Made by a program: the position numbers and the translations under genes | In this document: positions 22,686 to 33,434 of the stretch, piece by piece | How positions within the stretch are numbered: position 1 is the first letter of the stretch | Layout: each line of letters opens with the position of its first letter | The notes under the pieces: generated by a model | Databases searched by the model: none | What the model was told of the DNA's origin: nothing | What the model saw: the letters and a program-made list of their open reading frames with translations, nothing else | DNA from: Lunularia cruciata | Taxonomy: Eukaryota > Streptophyta > Marchantiopsida > Lunulariales > Lunulariaceae | Assembly (NCBI GenBank): GCA_948567375.1 | Contig: OX419758.1 | Span: 11,413,001-11,477,000 of the forward strand | DNA length: 64,000 nucleotides | Direction of reading: 5' to 3'

Positions 22686-23417
22686 TGTAATACCAAGAGC
22701 TAGCCATATGATCTAGATGTGAAATTTGGTTTGGTAACATCTAGAATGATGTTATACATGATGGTCAAAATAGATCAGATATAAGTATCACCAAAAGAGT
22801 ACTTCTAGTAATAAGGTAGAAACCAAAATAGACTTGAGAACCTTAGAACCAATAGCTAATCATATGATTTAAAGGTGAGAATTGGTTTGGTAACATCTAG
22901 AAGGATGTTACATATGATGGACTAAACAGATCAGAAAGAGGTATCACCAAAAGGAGACTTCTACTAATAGAGTAGGAACCAAAATATGCCTAAAATCTTT
23001 GAAGGCAACTTCGGAGGCCTAAACGGATGAATTAGGCCTCTAAAATATGCAGATTTCTTCTACCCAACAAAGGAAATGCTGGACTTCCCTCCCCTTAGTT
23101 TGTCTCATTGAGGGCTTTCTAACGGTACCTTATGTGATTTTGAGACTCCTACAAGAAGATTCCCTAAAATATTCCCTTTGATCAAAGCTTGTTTGACCAA
23201 CCAGATAGGACCTAGACAAACATGTCACCCATTCAAGTAGGTAATCCAAGGGTGGAGCTTGCTGACATGTCACCTATCTATGTGCCTAATCCTATGGTGG
23301 AGCTTCCTTGGAGGAGATCCTCTGTCTATATAATAAAGAGAAGGTGCTCCTTTGGGGCACTGGATGTTGAGTGTGTAATTTGTGTTTTCTCTCTTCTCTT
23401 GTCCTCGGAGTATTACA
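22686..23417 (+). repeat. F2 3' LTR
   Basis: The 732 bp LTR begins TGTAATACCAAGAG and ends GTATTACA. It pairs with the 5' LTR at 7601-8336. The bases after it (CTTTGGTT) do not directly repeat the left flank, although TTTGGTT occurs close to both ends. Confidence 0.88.
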
Positions 23418-24000
23418 CTTTGGTTCACTTTTCTTGAACAACTCAAAGGAAAGCAAGGAAGGTTTTCTTTTGAAACTCCCTTCCACATATATCTCTATCG
23501 GAGGCTAAGTTCCTTACCACTTCACGAATCTAGACATCAAGTTACAAGGATGTTTTGAGTCCCTATGTCTCAACTTCAGCATTTAAATTTGTACCTACCA
23601 CCTTCAAATTTTTGAGAATCAATTTTGAGGTGGAGAATGGCCCCAAATCTACAATCCAAATTGATATCGCTATTACAATTTAGTGAAAGGTGAAATCTAA
23701 AATATTCCACATTAGCACTATCCACCATTGTCATCTTGTCTTCTTCAAAAGCTATAACTGGCACTCCATGTTTTGTGTAGCATTTGTCAAAGTGTCTCAC
23801 TTTTAATTTCTTAGCCTCATGTTGAGTATCTATATGGTTAGTGCCAAGAATCTGAATTGATTAGTTTCTCAACTTTGTTGAACTTTAGTTCTCCTTTTGA
23901 TTGAATGGACAAGTTAGCGCTAAACATTTTGCCCCAAAATTAGAAATATACATGGTTATTTTCCTTACCAAGGAGGATCCACTGAGGAGGACCAAGACAT
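23418..24000. other. Spacer without a recognised gene
   Basis: No coding region is recognisable. Stops are frequent in every frame and I find no match to the retroelement families of this window. It leads into the tandem duplication at 24001. Confidence 0.5.
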
Positions 24001-24982
24001 CACAAAATCAGCATGAAAACATGACAAAGATACGGGCTAGGGGTGCCACTTCCACTCCTTCCAACCTACACACATTCTTCCCAACCCGTTGTCAATTTCT
24101 CATTCTTGTTTCTCATTCTTGTACATCTTGCAATGTTCTTGTCACAAAATCAGCATGAAAGCATGAAAAAGATATTGTAATACCAAGGGTTAGCCATATG
24201 ATCTAGATGTGAAATTTGGGTTGGTAAGATCTAGAATGATGTTATACATGATTGTCAAAATAGATCAGATAGAAGTATCACCAAAAGAGTACTTCTACTA
24301 ATAGGGCAGAAACTGAAATAGACTTGAGAATCTTAGAACCAATAGCTAGACATATGATTTAAAGGTGAGAGTTGGTTTGGTAACATCTGGAAGGATGTTA
24401 CACATGATGGACTAAACAGATCAGAAAGAGGTATCACCAAAAGGGGACTTCTACTAATAGAGTAGGAACCAAAATATGCTTGATCTTTGAAGGCAATTTT
24501 GGAGGCCTAAATGGATGAATTAGGCCTCAAAAATGTGCAGATTCCCCCCAACGGAAGATAAGGTAGCCCTTCCCTCCCCTTGCTTTGTCTCGTCGAGACC
24601 TTTCCAACGGTACCTTACTCACGTGATTCTGAGATTCCTACAAGAAGATTCCCTAAAAGATTCCCTCTGGTCAAAGCTTGTTTGACCAACCAGACAAGTC
24701 ACCCATCCAAGTAAGTAATCCTATGGTGGAGCTTCCTTGGAGGAGATCCTCTTTGTCTATATAATAAAGAGAAGGTGCTCCCTTGGGGCATCGAATGTTT
24801 GAGTGTGCAATTTGTGTTTTCTCTCTTCTCTTGTCCTCGGAGGATTACAGATATGGGCTATGGGCACCACTTCTCCTCCTTCCAACCTATACCCATTCTT
24901 CCCTCTCCGCACCTATTCTTCCTAATCTGCCTTCAAATTCTTGTTCTAGTTACTCATTCTTGTACATCTTGCAATGTTCTTG
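24001..24982. repeat. Tandem duplication of about 150 bp, second unit split by a solo LTR
   Basis: Unit 1 (24001-24142) begins CACAAAATCAGCATGAAA and ends GCAATGTTCTTGT. Unit 2 begins the same way at 24143, is interrupted at 24175 by the F2 solo LTR, and continues at 24855 to about 24982 with the same ending. The two units differ by substitutions and small indels. Confidence 0.75.
24176..24849 (+). repeat. Solo F2 LTR with perfect target duplication
   Basis: It starts TGTAATACCAAGGG and ends GGATTACA. Both flanks are GATAT (24171-24175 and 24850-24854). At about 674 bp it is slightly shorter than the LTRs of the main F2 element. Removal of the LTR and one GATAT restores the duplicated host unit. 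Confidence 0.92.
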
Positions 24983-25020
24983 TACATCTAGAGAAGAACA
25001 ATCCTTCACTTTGGTAGAAA

Positions 25021-25230
25021 CCAGATTCACCCTAAACCAAACACTTTATTAACCCTAAATTGTAATTAATATTTTATGGTGTACCAACATAAAACTCCAT
25101 ATCCCTTATTTCCAACAAACCACCTCTTATAGAGTTTGCTAACCATAAGGAACTTGGACGGAATACCGTAATAGGTCCTTTTCTTCCTCGGCTTGTGCCC
25201 CATACCCCATTTCAACCGGTTATTGAAGAG
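25021..25230 (-). repeat. Dispersed repeat R5, copy 1
   Basis: This stretch is the reverse complement of 51430-51623 over about 200 bp, with shared blocks such as ACCACCTCTTATAGAGTTTG. It encodes nothing recognisable. Ends are approximate, and strand is assigned relative to the copy at 51 kb. Confidence 0.7.
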
Positions 25231-25509
25231 GTCTGTGAAGTCTGGAACATTTTTTTTAATGGTTGAAAAACCTGTCGATTTTAATCCATTAATCTATTAT
25301 GAGTGGCACACAAATCCTATAGCATCTTTACTTTGTGAACTCATGTAGTTAAATATTGTTATTTACTCTACATTTCCGTATTTAACCTGAGGTTACCTTA
25401 ATCTCTTAATTTATGGATTCAATGCTTTGTACAAATCTATATAAAAATATATAGTGTATGGATGTTGGAGTGCTCAAACCTTTTCTCCTAAAGTTGCTAA
25501 ACTAAAGAA

Positions 25510-26150
25510 GCCATTAGTGACATAGTGTTTGCTATGGCATGAGAGAGTGGATACTTGGCTTGGAGGGAGCGTTCGTATGCTTTGCAAAAGACATGTGTCA
25601 GGGCAGACTTATACTTGGTCCGAGATGATCAGGTGACAATAGCGGATGTTGTGATTACGGACCCTACACGAGATATGATTTTGGAGGGAGTGATTACCCA
25701 TGTCCTTGGATGGGTGGCGAGTGCAGTAGTAGGTCGCAAGGTCTCCAAGTATAGAAGCATGTAGTGAGGTCACCTCTTTGTTCCTCTAGCCTTGGAGTTA
25801 TATGGAGCTATGGACACTACGCTTGACACATTTGTAAGGGAGTGCACGAGAGTTTATCATGTTAGGCGCCAAGGGGTACCACTCGCACTCTCATATTTTA
25901 TAACATATTCTAGATAACGAGTGTCAATTGCTCTACAAAGTGCAGTGGCTGGTGCAATCTATAGGAGAGCAATCACATTAGGATGCTCCAGTTGTGAGTA
26001 GACAATATTGTTTGCATAGCTTGGAAATCTTAGGTGCAATAAGGCAGATTTCTCATATAGACCCTATTAGGGCTTAGCACTATTTTAGCTTTTTTTCTCT
26101 CCCTTGTCCGGCTTGATGGGTTTCCCTCCTTCGTTTTTCTACGCGGTCGC
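25510..26150 (+). pseudogene. Degenerate repeat R6 encoding a nuclease-like retroelement C-terminus, copy 1
   Basis: Reading KTCVRADLYLVRDDQVTIADVVITDPT, a block around VVGRKVSKY, then (next frames) FVPLALELYGAMDTTLDTFVRECTRVYH and VSIALQSAVAGAIYRRA gives the pattern D-x-V-T/V-D...K-x-x-KY followed by P-LxLE-YG. I have seen this arrangement at the C-terminus of reverse-transcriptase-type retroelement proteins, where it may be a PD-(D/E)XK nuclease fold. Stops and frameshifts make it dead. Other copies are at 40080-40740 and 43540-49620. It ends less than 500 bp upstream of the RFT1 leader. Confidence 0.5.
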
Positions 26151-26621
26151 CTGCTTATTTAAAGTTGCTAAACCCTCATGAAACGAATTACCTATCACTG
26201 TGTGGGTGCTTGTAACCACGTGCACGTGCTTGCGACAAGTACTTATGGCAAGGACGCGGTAGCTCTTGACTATGTTACAGAGTGTTTCTTGCTTCACGAG
26301 ACAAGAACACGACGGACGCATTTGTCCAAACGACTGAACACTAGAAAGTTTTGATCGCTAGGAAATTTTGAAGACCTGTCCAGTTCGTTGTGGCAAATAA
26401 AGATGCAGTTCGACAGAAACACAACTGACAGTAATCGCAGACTGAGTTATATTATTAGTCTACGTGAGGAAGCAGATCCAGATCTGTTGGAGGCTCAAGA
26501 ATATCTGCAGGAATAAAAGTGTTTCTCTATCTGCAGAGTTTTGAACATCAGGCCTCAGCAGTTAGTGATAATTGCGAGCTGACATCGCTGAGGAGAGAAT
26601 AATTATCTAAGCTTGTAAGAC
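26151..26621 (+). promoter_or_regulatory. Probable promoter and 5' leader region of RFT1
   Basis: This is the only unique sequence between the R6 repeat and the ORF upstream of RFT1. I see no clear TATA box and no certain start site. Assignment rests on position only. Confidence 0.35.
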
Positions 26622-26819
26622 ATGGAGGGTCCAAAGTTTAGAGAGAACGCAGGAGCAGTGAGATTTAAGTCCAAAGAAACCGCAGGGCCAGCAGAGAGTT
26701 CCGAGTTCAAAGAGAATGTGGCAGCAGGAGAGGGATCGAAGTTCAAGGACGCAGGAGCAGCGGAGGGCTCTTTGCTTTTTCACACTTTTAAGCATCTTCT
26801 GGGTAAAGATTTCAATTGA
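26622..26819 (+). CDS. Upstream ORF in the RFT1 leader, 65 codons
   Basis: An ATG at 26622 opens a 65-codon frame that stops 58 bp before the RFT1 ATG. The product is built from imperfect repeats of about 14-16 residues, for example KFRENAGAVRF, EFKENVAAGEG and KFKDAGAAEG, rich in Lys, Glu, Ala and Gly. I know no matching family. It could be a translated upstream ORF that dampens RFT1 translation, a separate small gene, or a chance frame in a leader made of short repeats. Confidence 0.35.
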   Translation: MEGPKFRENAGAVRFKSKETAGPAESSEFKENVAAGEGSKFKDAGAAEGSLLFHTFKHLLGKDFN

Positions 26820-26877
26820 CCTTGAATTTTGAGCATTTTGGTCAGGTTTTGACTTGGACGACTTCGTTCTTTCTGGT

Positions 26878-29800
26878 ATGGGATCATGTAAAAGAGATCC
26901 TTGCGCAGGCCTAATTGTCGACGTTTTGTCATCAGTTTCTCGGGTCTTGTCTCGTGTCATAACCTTCGTGCTTCGACTGCTGGTTGCCCGCCGACTTAGT
27001 CCTGATGAATACGCGGTGAGTGCCTCGCTTCACTCTAACAGTGCTCTTAGTGGTTTTTTTTTTGACACCGACCTCAAGCTCTCCGTTTGGTTCGAAAGCC
27101 TTGTCCTCCCACCTATTGTGATTTTCTCATATATGTGTCCACTTTCTAATTCGTTGTTGGTGCAGCTGTCGGCAATTCAATTTCACCTACTCACAACAAC
27201 AATATTGTTCGTCAGTAGGGAAGGATTTCGCCGTGGATGTCTTCGTAGCAATACAGGGTAATTAGTCGGAGACAACCTAAAAGAAGTGTGTCAGATCTTC
27301 TTGAGAGTCTTGCAAGAATATGGTGCTAAAGGAATGCTTTTGCATTAACGCCGAAAGTTGAAGACAACTCAGTTACAACAATTGTTTAGTCCTCGTTTTG
27401 GAAAGAATCCCAGTCTTACATACATGAATTCTGGATTAGCAGTTATATACTCAATGTTACTTCCATGTCTATTTGCATTTTGTGGTAATTGTGCAACATA
27501 ACTTGCATTTATGGTATCTTACCCGTAGGCAAGCAACGCCTGGAGCGGAAATCAATCTCAGGATAGTCAATGTGGCCTGGATGACAGTTCCACTAGGAAC
27601 TTCTCTAGCGGTAACTGCATGTTCTACTGTTCTTTGGTGGCAAAATCAATCGATATCCTCAGACTACGCTTGGTCTGTATGGCTGCATGGCAAGTTTCTG
27701 TCTCTAATCCACTGGATTGCATGGTTGTTGAAGATGCTTCGCGGTGGTGGGATAAGTTACGTCAAGAGTGATTCCCAATAAGGACTTGGGTAGTTGATAA
27801 CATGTATAATACGAGCTTTGTCCTCAGTTATCTTAGGGTTTTGTTGTAAGTCCTCTTAAAAAATGATCTTCCGCCTACATTCTTAATTTTTCGTTAGATA
27901 AGAATGTCGCAGAAGTGGTTCTATTGACTGCTTGCATTAGCTTTTAATTTAGCTCGAGTCTGCCTGGGTTTGCTGATTTCGTGTCTCTTGCAGGCTTGGG
28001 TGTTCTGTTCGAAATCTGGAGTGAACCACTTTATATTCTTTCTCAGCATATGCTTCTGCTGAAATTGCGTGTCGTGCTCGAAGCACTTGCCACCTTTTCG
28101 TGGTCTATGGTGACATATGTTCTTCTCGTAAAGGGTATTGGCAAGGTAGTCTCTTGAGAATGAGACCTTACATTCGTAGGACGGTAACATCATGTCCGCC
28201 AAACCAGGACAGGATATTCGATGGTTGACGTGGCCTGAGCATGGACTCATTATAGCTAATTAGACCTCTACTTACTGTTTAGCATATAGAAAAATAATTT
28301 CCGAATGCAAATCATGTTAAAGAAGAAACTTACATCAGTTTTAGTTTCAATACTTTTAGCTGTAACTAATCAATGTCTTCTTGTCTGAAGGGTGGAGGGC
28401 TTGTATTCGCGTACGCTCAAATGGCTTATGGAGGCTGCCTTTTATTCGGTTATTGGTTCTACTTTATGAATCCTTTCAAATCTCCAATCCAGGTGTCTCT
28501 GTTTCCCGTCAGGTATTGTTCGATTCACCCCTCTCATCATGTCATCGTGTTGGCAGAGAGCATATGAGAGCATATGACTCGCCTTCCTTTACCTATACTC
28601 CATAACTTTTAGTATTAGAAACCTACTCGTACTCCTGCCCTTGTGCTGCGTGTCCATAGTTTGTGTCCACGAACTAGTTCGGCAACATGTACTTTCTAGT
28701 GTGGATAGTGAATGCAAACTAAAAGTATTCGAGCCTCTTTGTGCGTTCTTTCTATCAATCTTTGCACATCGCAAAATTTTATCTGTTTTACTAGATGGTA
28801 TGATTAGAATTTTCTCATCTTTTCTGATTTGGCGAGATGCAGGAAAAACGGGAGGGTTTATTTAGACAAGGCGATGGTGAACTTAAGCTTCATGTTCACC
28901 CTTCAGGCAATACATAAGTTGATATTACAAGAAGGAGAGAAGTTTGTGTTAATCGTGTTCGACACTGCATACAACCAGGGTGTCTATGGTCTCGTGGACA
29001 ATTTAGGTGTGTTGTGCTGGTAGTTGTTGCGCTGAATCAACCAACTTAAAGTTAGTCTGGTAAAGTCTCAGTCCGTGACTTTACCGTCCAGGCTCAGGAT
29101 ACATATATCTTACAAAAACTAGTCACATACAGTCCAATTTTTGTATCTGGATTCTGAACTTGTATCCTATGCTTGATGCACGAGTCTCGAGACAATTATC
29201 TGTCTCTTCCTACATCCATTTTCATCCTTACCTGCGTTATTATCGGGAACTGGTGCCGTATATCCATAGCGTTTTGAGTAGGCCAATTCTGTTTCCCTTT
29301 TTCCAAGCTGATCTGTATTGGATGTGTATGACTAGGCAGTCTGGTAGTGAGGTCGATTCTGCAACCATTTGAAGAAAGCGTTTTCACAATGTTCGCGAAA
29401 GCTTCAAATGTGTTGGATACTTCAGGTGAATGATTAATTTTGCTCTGCACTACTTATTCTCACTCGTCCAGTCTTTGCTAATCTCCTCGGCTTAAAGGTT
29501 GTAGATGCGCTGAGTTAGGAAGTTGTAAACGTCTGAGATCAGTCATCTTCATACTTGTTAAGGTTTCAACTATCTGTCTAGGAACTCTATGTCTTTTCCT
29601 TTTGCCTGTATTGAAAAGAACTGGCTGCTTTCGTCCCTTATCAGATCTGTAGAAGTGCTTGTGTTATTCGTCAAACGCTCACAGCCTTGTTGATCGCATC
29701 CTGCAGGGATGCCGTCAAAGTCGGTAGAAGGAACAGAACGTATCCTACTCCTTTCCTTGAAGCTTGTGAGCTTTGTAGGTATATCCAAGACATTGTCGTT

Positions 29801-32800
29801 TCAGGTTTTTGTGTCCCAGCTTTTTCACTATTCGATGGGTGTTTCTTAAGATTATGCAAAGGTGATATAGCTTTTGTGTTAACTTACGTTGCTCCCCTAC
29901 CAACAATGAAGGCTGGTACGTCCAAAGCTTTCTGTCTGCTAAAGTTGTTGGCATACACAAAGCTTTCAGTTATCGTCTGCAGCCAGTGTATATAACAGGA
30001 AGACTGAAATCAACAATGTGTCTGCCAGGTCTGCTCTTTGTAGTGTTTGGGCCAAGCTACGCATATGTACTGCTGCGTCTACTGTATGGTCGAGGATGGA
30101 GTGATACAGAAGCCTCAACTGCCCTTGGGTGCTATTGTCTCTATATCATGGCCCTTGCGCTCAATGGTATGATTTGTGTGTTCGAGTTGGTTTGAGATGT
30201 CTTAACGAAGGTGTGCAGAGTCATACTCAAGATTCGGTGACCGCCATGCAAGCTCTGCATTTTGATTGTACACGTATTGGTTAGTAGATTTAGGCTAATA
30301 AATGCGTAGCTATCTTCCTTGTGTTTCATGTTTAGTTCTAACTTGCCAGATCTGTGGTCGCAGGTACGACAGAAGCCTTTCTTCATGCTATGGTGACCAA
30401 GAAGCAACTCTTCTGGTCTAATGCATGGCTGTCTCTATTCTCTTGTATCTACATGCTCCTCAGTGTAATTTTGATCAAGACAGCAGGATCCACGGGTCTT
30501 ATCCTCGCCAATGCCATGAGTATCCTCTTTGTCACTTAGAGCTTTGGGTTTGAATATTAAGTTACGGCATATGTCTTGCACATAATTATTTTCTTTTAGT
30601 TGTTAAATTTAAGTGGAGCAAAGAGACTGATTCCGTAACTCGAAGAAGACATGGGAATGCGTATCACGTATTCGTTGATGTTCATCAAGACATTTTTCAA
30701 GGTAAACTCCCTCGAACCCCTGATTTCCGTAATCTACTTGACATAAAGAAACTGCTTTGTAATCACAGGATGGATACATGTAACGTCCATCAAGTGATTT
30801 TATCATCAATATATAACCTTTACGATCTTCTGGTTCAGTTCGTACGTCTTGTCTCCATGCAGGTTAGAAGTTTCTCTTGTTGGTATTGTGATCTCAATAA
30901 TACCGCGGGCCTTCATGAATTTTCTCGTTAACTTTTTATTGGTCACCATCATGAAAGATCAAGTACACCTTAAGAACTTACAGGGGAAATAGGATCTGTT
31001 GCTTGTGAAGTATCTGGAAGGCAGATATTCTTCCCCAGGCTGCGGGGCCAGTACGCTGCTAATGTGGGGAAGATCCGTTTCCGGCATGGAAACTGATCTT
31101 ACTTACACTAGCATGATACAGTGCAAGATCACAGAACTTGATAATCAACAAGTTCTCTTCATATTCTTTGCAAATCAATCGTAGAGATAGCCAGTTTGAC
31201 TCCATACAGAAAGATGCATCATTAAGTTGTTTCTGGACGAAAGTGGAATTGGTTTGAAGTCTTGAGCTAAGACACATTGCAAACCGAATGATAACACAAT
31301 AAAATATATATTCCGGACACTAGATGATAGGACAGGTAAGGGAGTCCATATCATGTTTGGATTTTCCAGCGTTTCTTGCCTGCATTTATTTCGTTACAGC
31401 TGCATGCTCTATGTCTGCATCTGTTTCTTGCAAGCATTTACTTCCTTGCAGTTGCATGATTTTGAGTTCGCATCCATTCACTCTTAACTGCATTGGCATC
31501 CTCATTCTTCGAAGTCTGCTCCCGGTACTCAATTATGTGCCGACTTCATCTTCTCATTTTTCATTCTGCATTTCACTGTTGATTCGAGATTGTTATAACC
31601 ACTTCCTCTCTCTCTATCACGCTACAGACATGGCTATACCGGTCTTAGTATCTACAGAGATCTGAGAAACCAGTTCTCTCAACCAGGCGAGGAGCTCCTG
31701 TCTAAGCCCGCCAGTAGTTAGTCAAACATCCTTCCAAGTCTTACCATTTTGTATTTCTCGTTTTGTACTTTGTTCTATCGTATTTTACTGTTTCCTGCCC
31801 CGAACTACACGGGTAACACACACACTCGCCACTCGCTCCTCACTAAGACGACCTCTCGAGGTCTACCTCTCTCATCCTCTCGCTCTCCTCTGATGCTCTC
31901 CCTCTGCTCTTCGAACTCTTCTCCATGTTCTTCCTCGGTTCTTACCTTTTTGCTTCTGCTATTCTCACCATTTGCAATATTGTGATTCTGTTTACTGGAT
32001 ATTGAAGGACTGTCATTCCTGAGCGGCACTTTTTCGAAGGAACCGAGTTTGCCTTAGCACTCATGACCTTTTGAACAGGAAGCCAGTACAAGAGGTACTG
32101 GCATTAGCCCAGCAACTTCGGCACTTTGTGGGTCGGTGATGAAGTTGTTAGTGCTTTCGTGCAGGCTTTACTATGACAGCCTGACCGCTTCATTCTAGCG
32201 TTCAATGCTAAGGACTCATGCGCTGACTCATGCGCTGTTATGTACACTGTCCAGTCCTGTCACACTTCGCTCCCGCCCAGCTATAATCCACCAACGCTAT
32301 GCTCTCCGTTTGCTTTCAAATGTGTCTTCCTACTCGTTTGACGGTTTTTCCCCTGCATTAGGTTTCAGATGTCCACTGTTTCACTCGTTTCCTTTCTTGC
32401 ATGATTCATACCATTTCACTGTAGATGCTCCTCCTGGAATGTATCAATTTTCGCTCTGCTTTCTTTCAATTTCGCTTATGTTGCGCTCTGTATTTACTTG
32501 CTTAGATCAGCTTGACTTCGGTTGCATCCTTTCATGCATGCATTTTATTGCTTCCATATGGATGTTTTCGGTTCGGCTGGGGTCGTTCCTAAGTGGGTTC
32601 TGAATCCCCCCTTCACCGGACGGCTTCGACTCCATTTCTCATATATGTTCCAGACGTCAACTTGCACAGCGTATCTCACAGAGAAAAATTGCGGTCCACG
32701 ATCACAACCTGCTCACCAGGAAACCCAAGTTCCATTTAGCCGCGTGCATGAGTTGGTACTGTCAACCCTCGAGTTATGGGGTGTTTAATAATATCCCGAC

Positions 32801-33434
32801 TCTTTAGTTACCTTTTCTCCTTGTTTGTTTCTGCCTCAGGAGTCTTCAAGCTTCAGCCTGTGGCGAGCTCTTCCGAACCCACAAGTTCTGATGGTATTTC
32901 TTGGCTCTGGAGTTGTAACGCAAATCTCACGAGAGAAACTGTTAGATCCAAATCAGTTTCTGAGCTCAAGCCTCCGTCATGTCGGCATTGGATGTGCAAG
33001 TCTTGCACTTTTGGCACTGTCCATGTATCCTTTTCCTGTAGACCTAATCTCCTTTGTCCTGAAATCAGCATTTCTGTTCCATTCTAGCTTGGTTCCAACT
33101 TCACCTCCGTAGATATAGTCACGTGTATTCTGTAGATACTAATGTATCAAAGAACCGATTGGTGTTGGGGCAGACACATTATCCTGACATGTATTGGTCG
33201 CAGGATAAACATGAGACAGGAGATACATGTGACTTGTCGGAGTTTGAGCATGTTCATGGTAGGGACTCAGGAAACAGTGGTATTTGAGGATTTTATATTT
33301 CATGCTTCGAATATAGGTTTTATACTGTCAAGGTTTTTCCTTCATCCACATTTCACAGATACAAGTACGAAAAGTCATTCCTTAGAGATCTTCGTAGTCT
33401 GAAGGAAGATCAAGTTGAACAAAAAGTAGAGTAA
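26878..33434 (+). CDS. RFT1: RFT1 homologue, ER dolichol-oligosaccharide membrane protein (13 exons)
   Basis: Exons: 26878-27015, 27166-27257, 27529-27689, 27994-28145, 28391-28512, 28843-29006, 29336-29425, 29707-29778, 30029-30166, 30364-30519, 30649-30701, 32840-33024, 33359-33434. They total 1599 bp, that is 532 residues, close to the roughly 540 of human RFT1. Every junction keeps phase, and the translation follows the family from end to end: [100 protein letters not shown]1 is a multi-spanning ER membrane protein required in vivo for Man5GlcNAc2-PP-dolichol use in N-glycosylation; whether it is itself the flippase is disputed. Introns are GT-AG except intron 3. No stop or frameshift is present, so the gene looks functional. 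The start is the ATG at 26878; the TTG 24 bp upstream is not used in this model. Confidence 0.95.
27690..27993 (+). other. RFT1 intron 3 with GC-AG boundaries
   Basis: The donor reads CATG|GCAAGT and the acceptor TTGCAG. Joining here gives [19 protein letters not shown] in frame, matching the family. GT candidates nearby (27673, 27694) give the wrong phase. GC-AG introns are a known minor class, usually with an otherwise strong donor, as here. Confidence 0.85.
30702..32839 (+). other. RFT1 intron 11, unusually long
   Basis: This intron is 2138 bp; the other eleven are 129-334 bp. It joins a phase-0 exon ending FIKTFFK to one starting ESSSFSL, with nothing missing relative to plant RFT1. Much of its middle (31320-32600) is pyrimidine-rich on the plus strand. 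I recognise no element, exon or RNA gene inside. Confidence 0.8.

Larger units (their letters stand above)
7601..23417 (+). mobile_element. F2 chromodomain Ty3/gypsy element expanded by nested F3 insertions
   Basis: The order is 5' LTR, initiator-Met primer site, gag, protease, RT, RNase H, integrase, chromodomain, purine tract and 3' LTR. Removing the F3 insertions at 10498-11221 and 11648-20145, with one copy of each 4 bp duplication, leaves about 6.6 kb, a normal size for the class. The RT frame resumes exactly across the larger insertion. Stops, frameshifts and a lost integrase Asp show that it is dead. The outer flanks (TGGTT on the left, CTTTG on the right) do not form a clear duplication. 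Confidence 0.88.

Noticed and set aside
25040-25080. Telomere-like CCCTAAA motifs
   Set aside because: Only isolated copies (ACCCTAAACC, ACCCTAAATT) occur; there is no array.
27611-27694. GT donors at 27611, 27673 and 27694 as alternatives for RFT1 intron 3
   Set aside because: Each puts exon 4 out of frame, and the earliest also removes a conserved Trp-rich segment.
28493-28498. Donor at 28493 (CAG|GTGTCT) for RFT1 intron 5
   Set aside because: It leaves exon 6 out of phase; the donor at 28513 restores the frame and adds the conserved LFPVR block.
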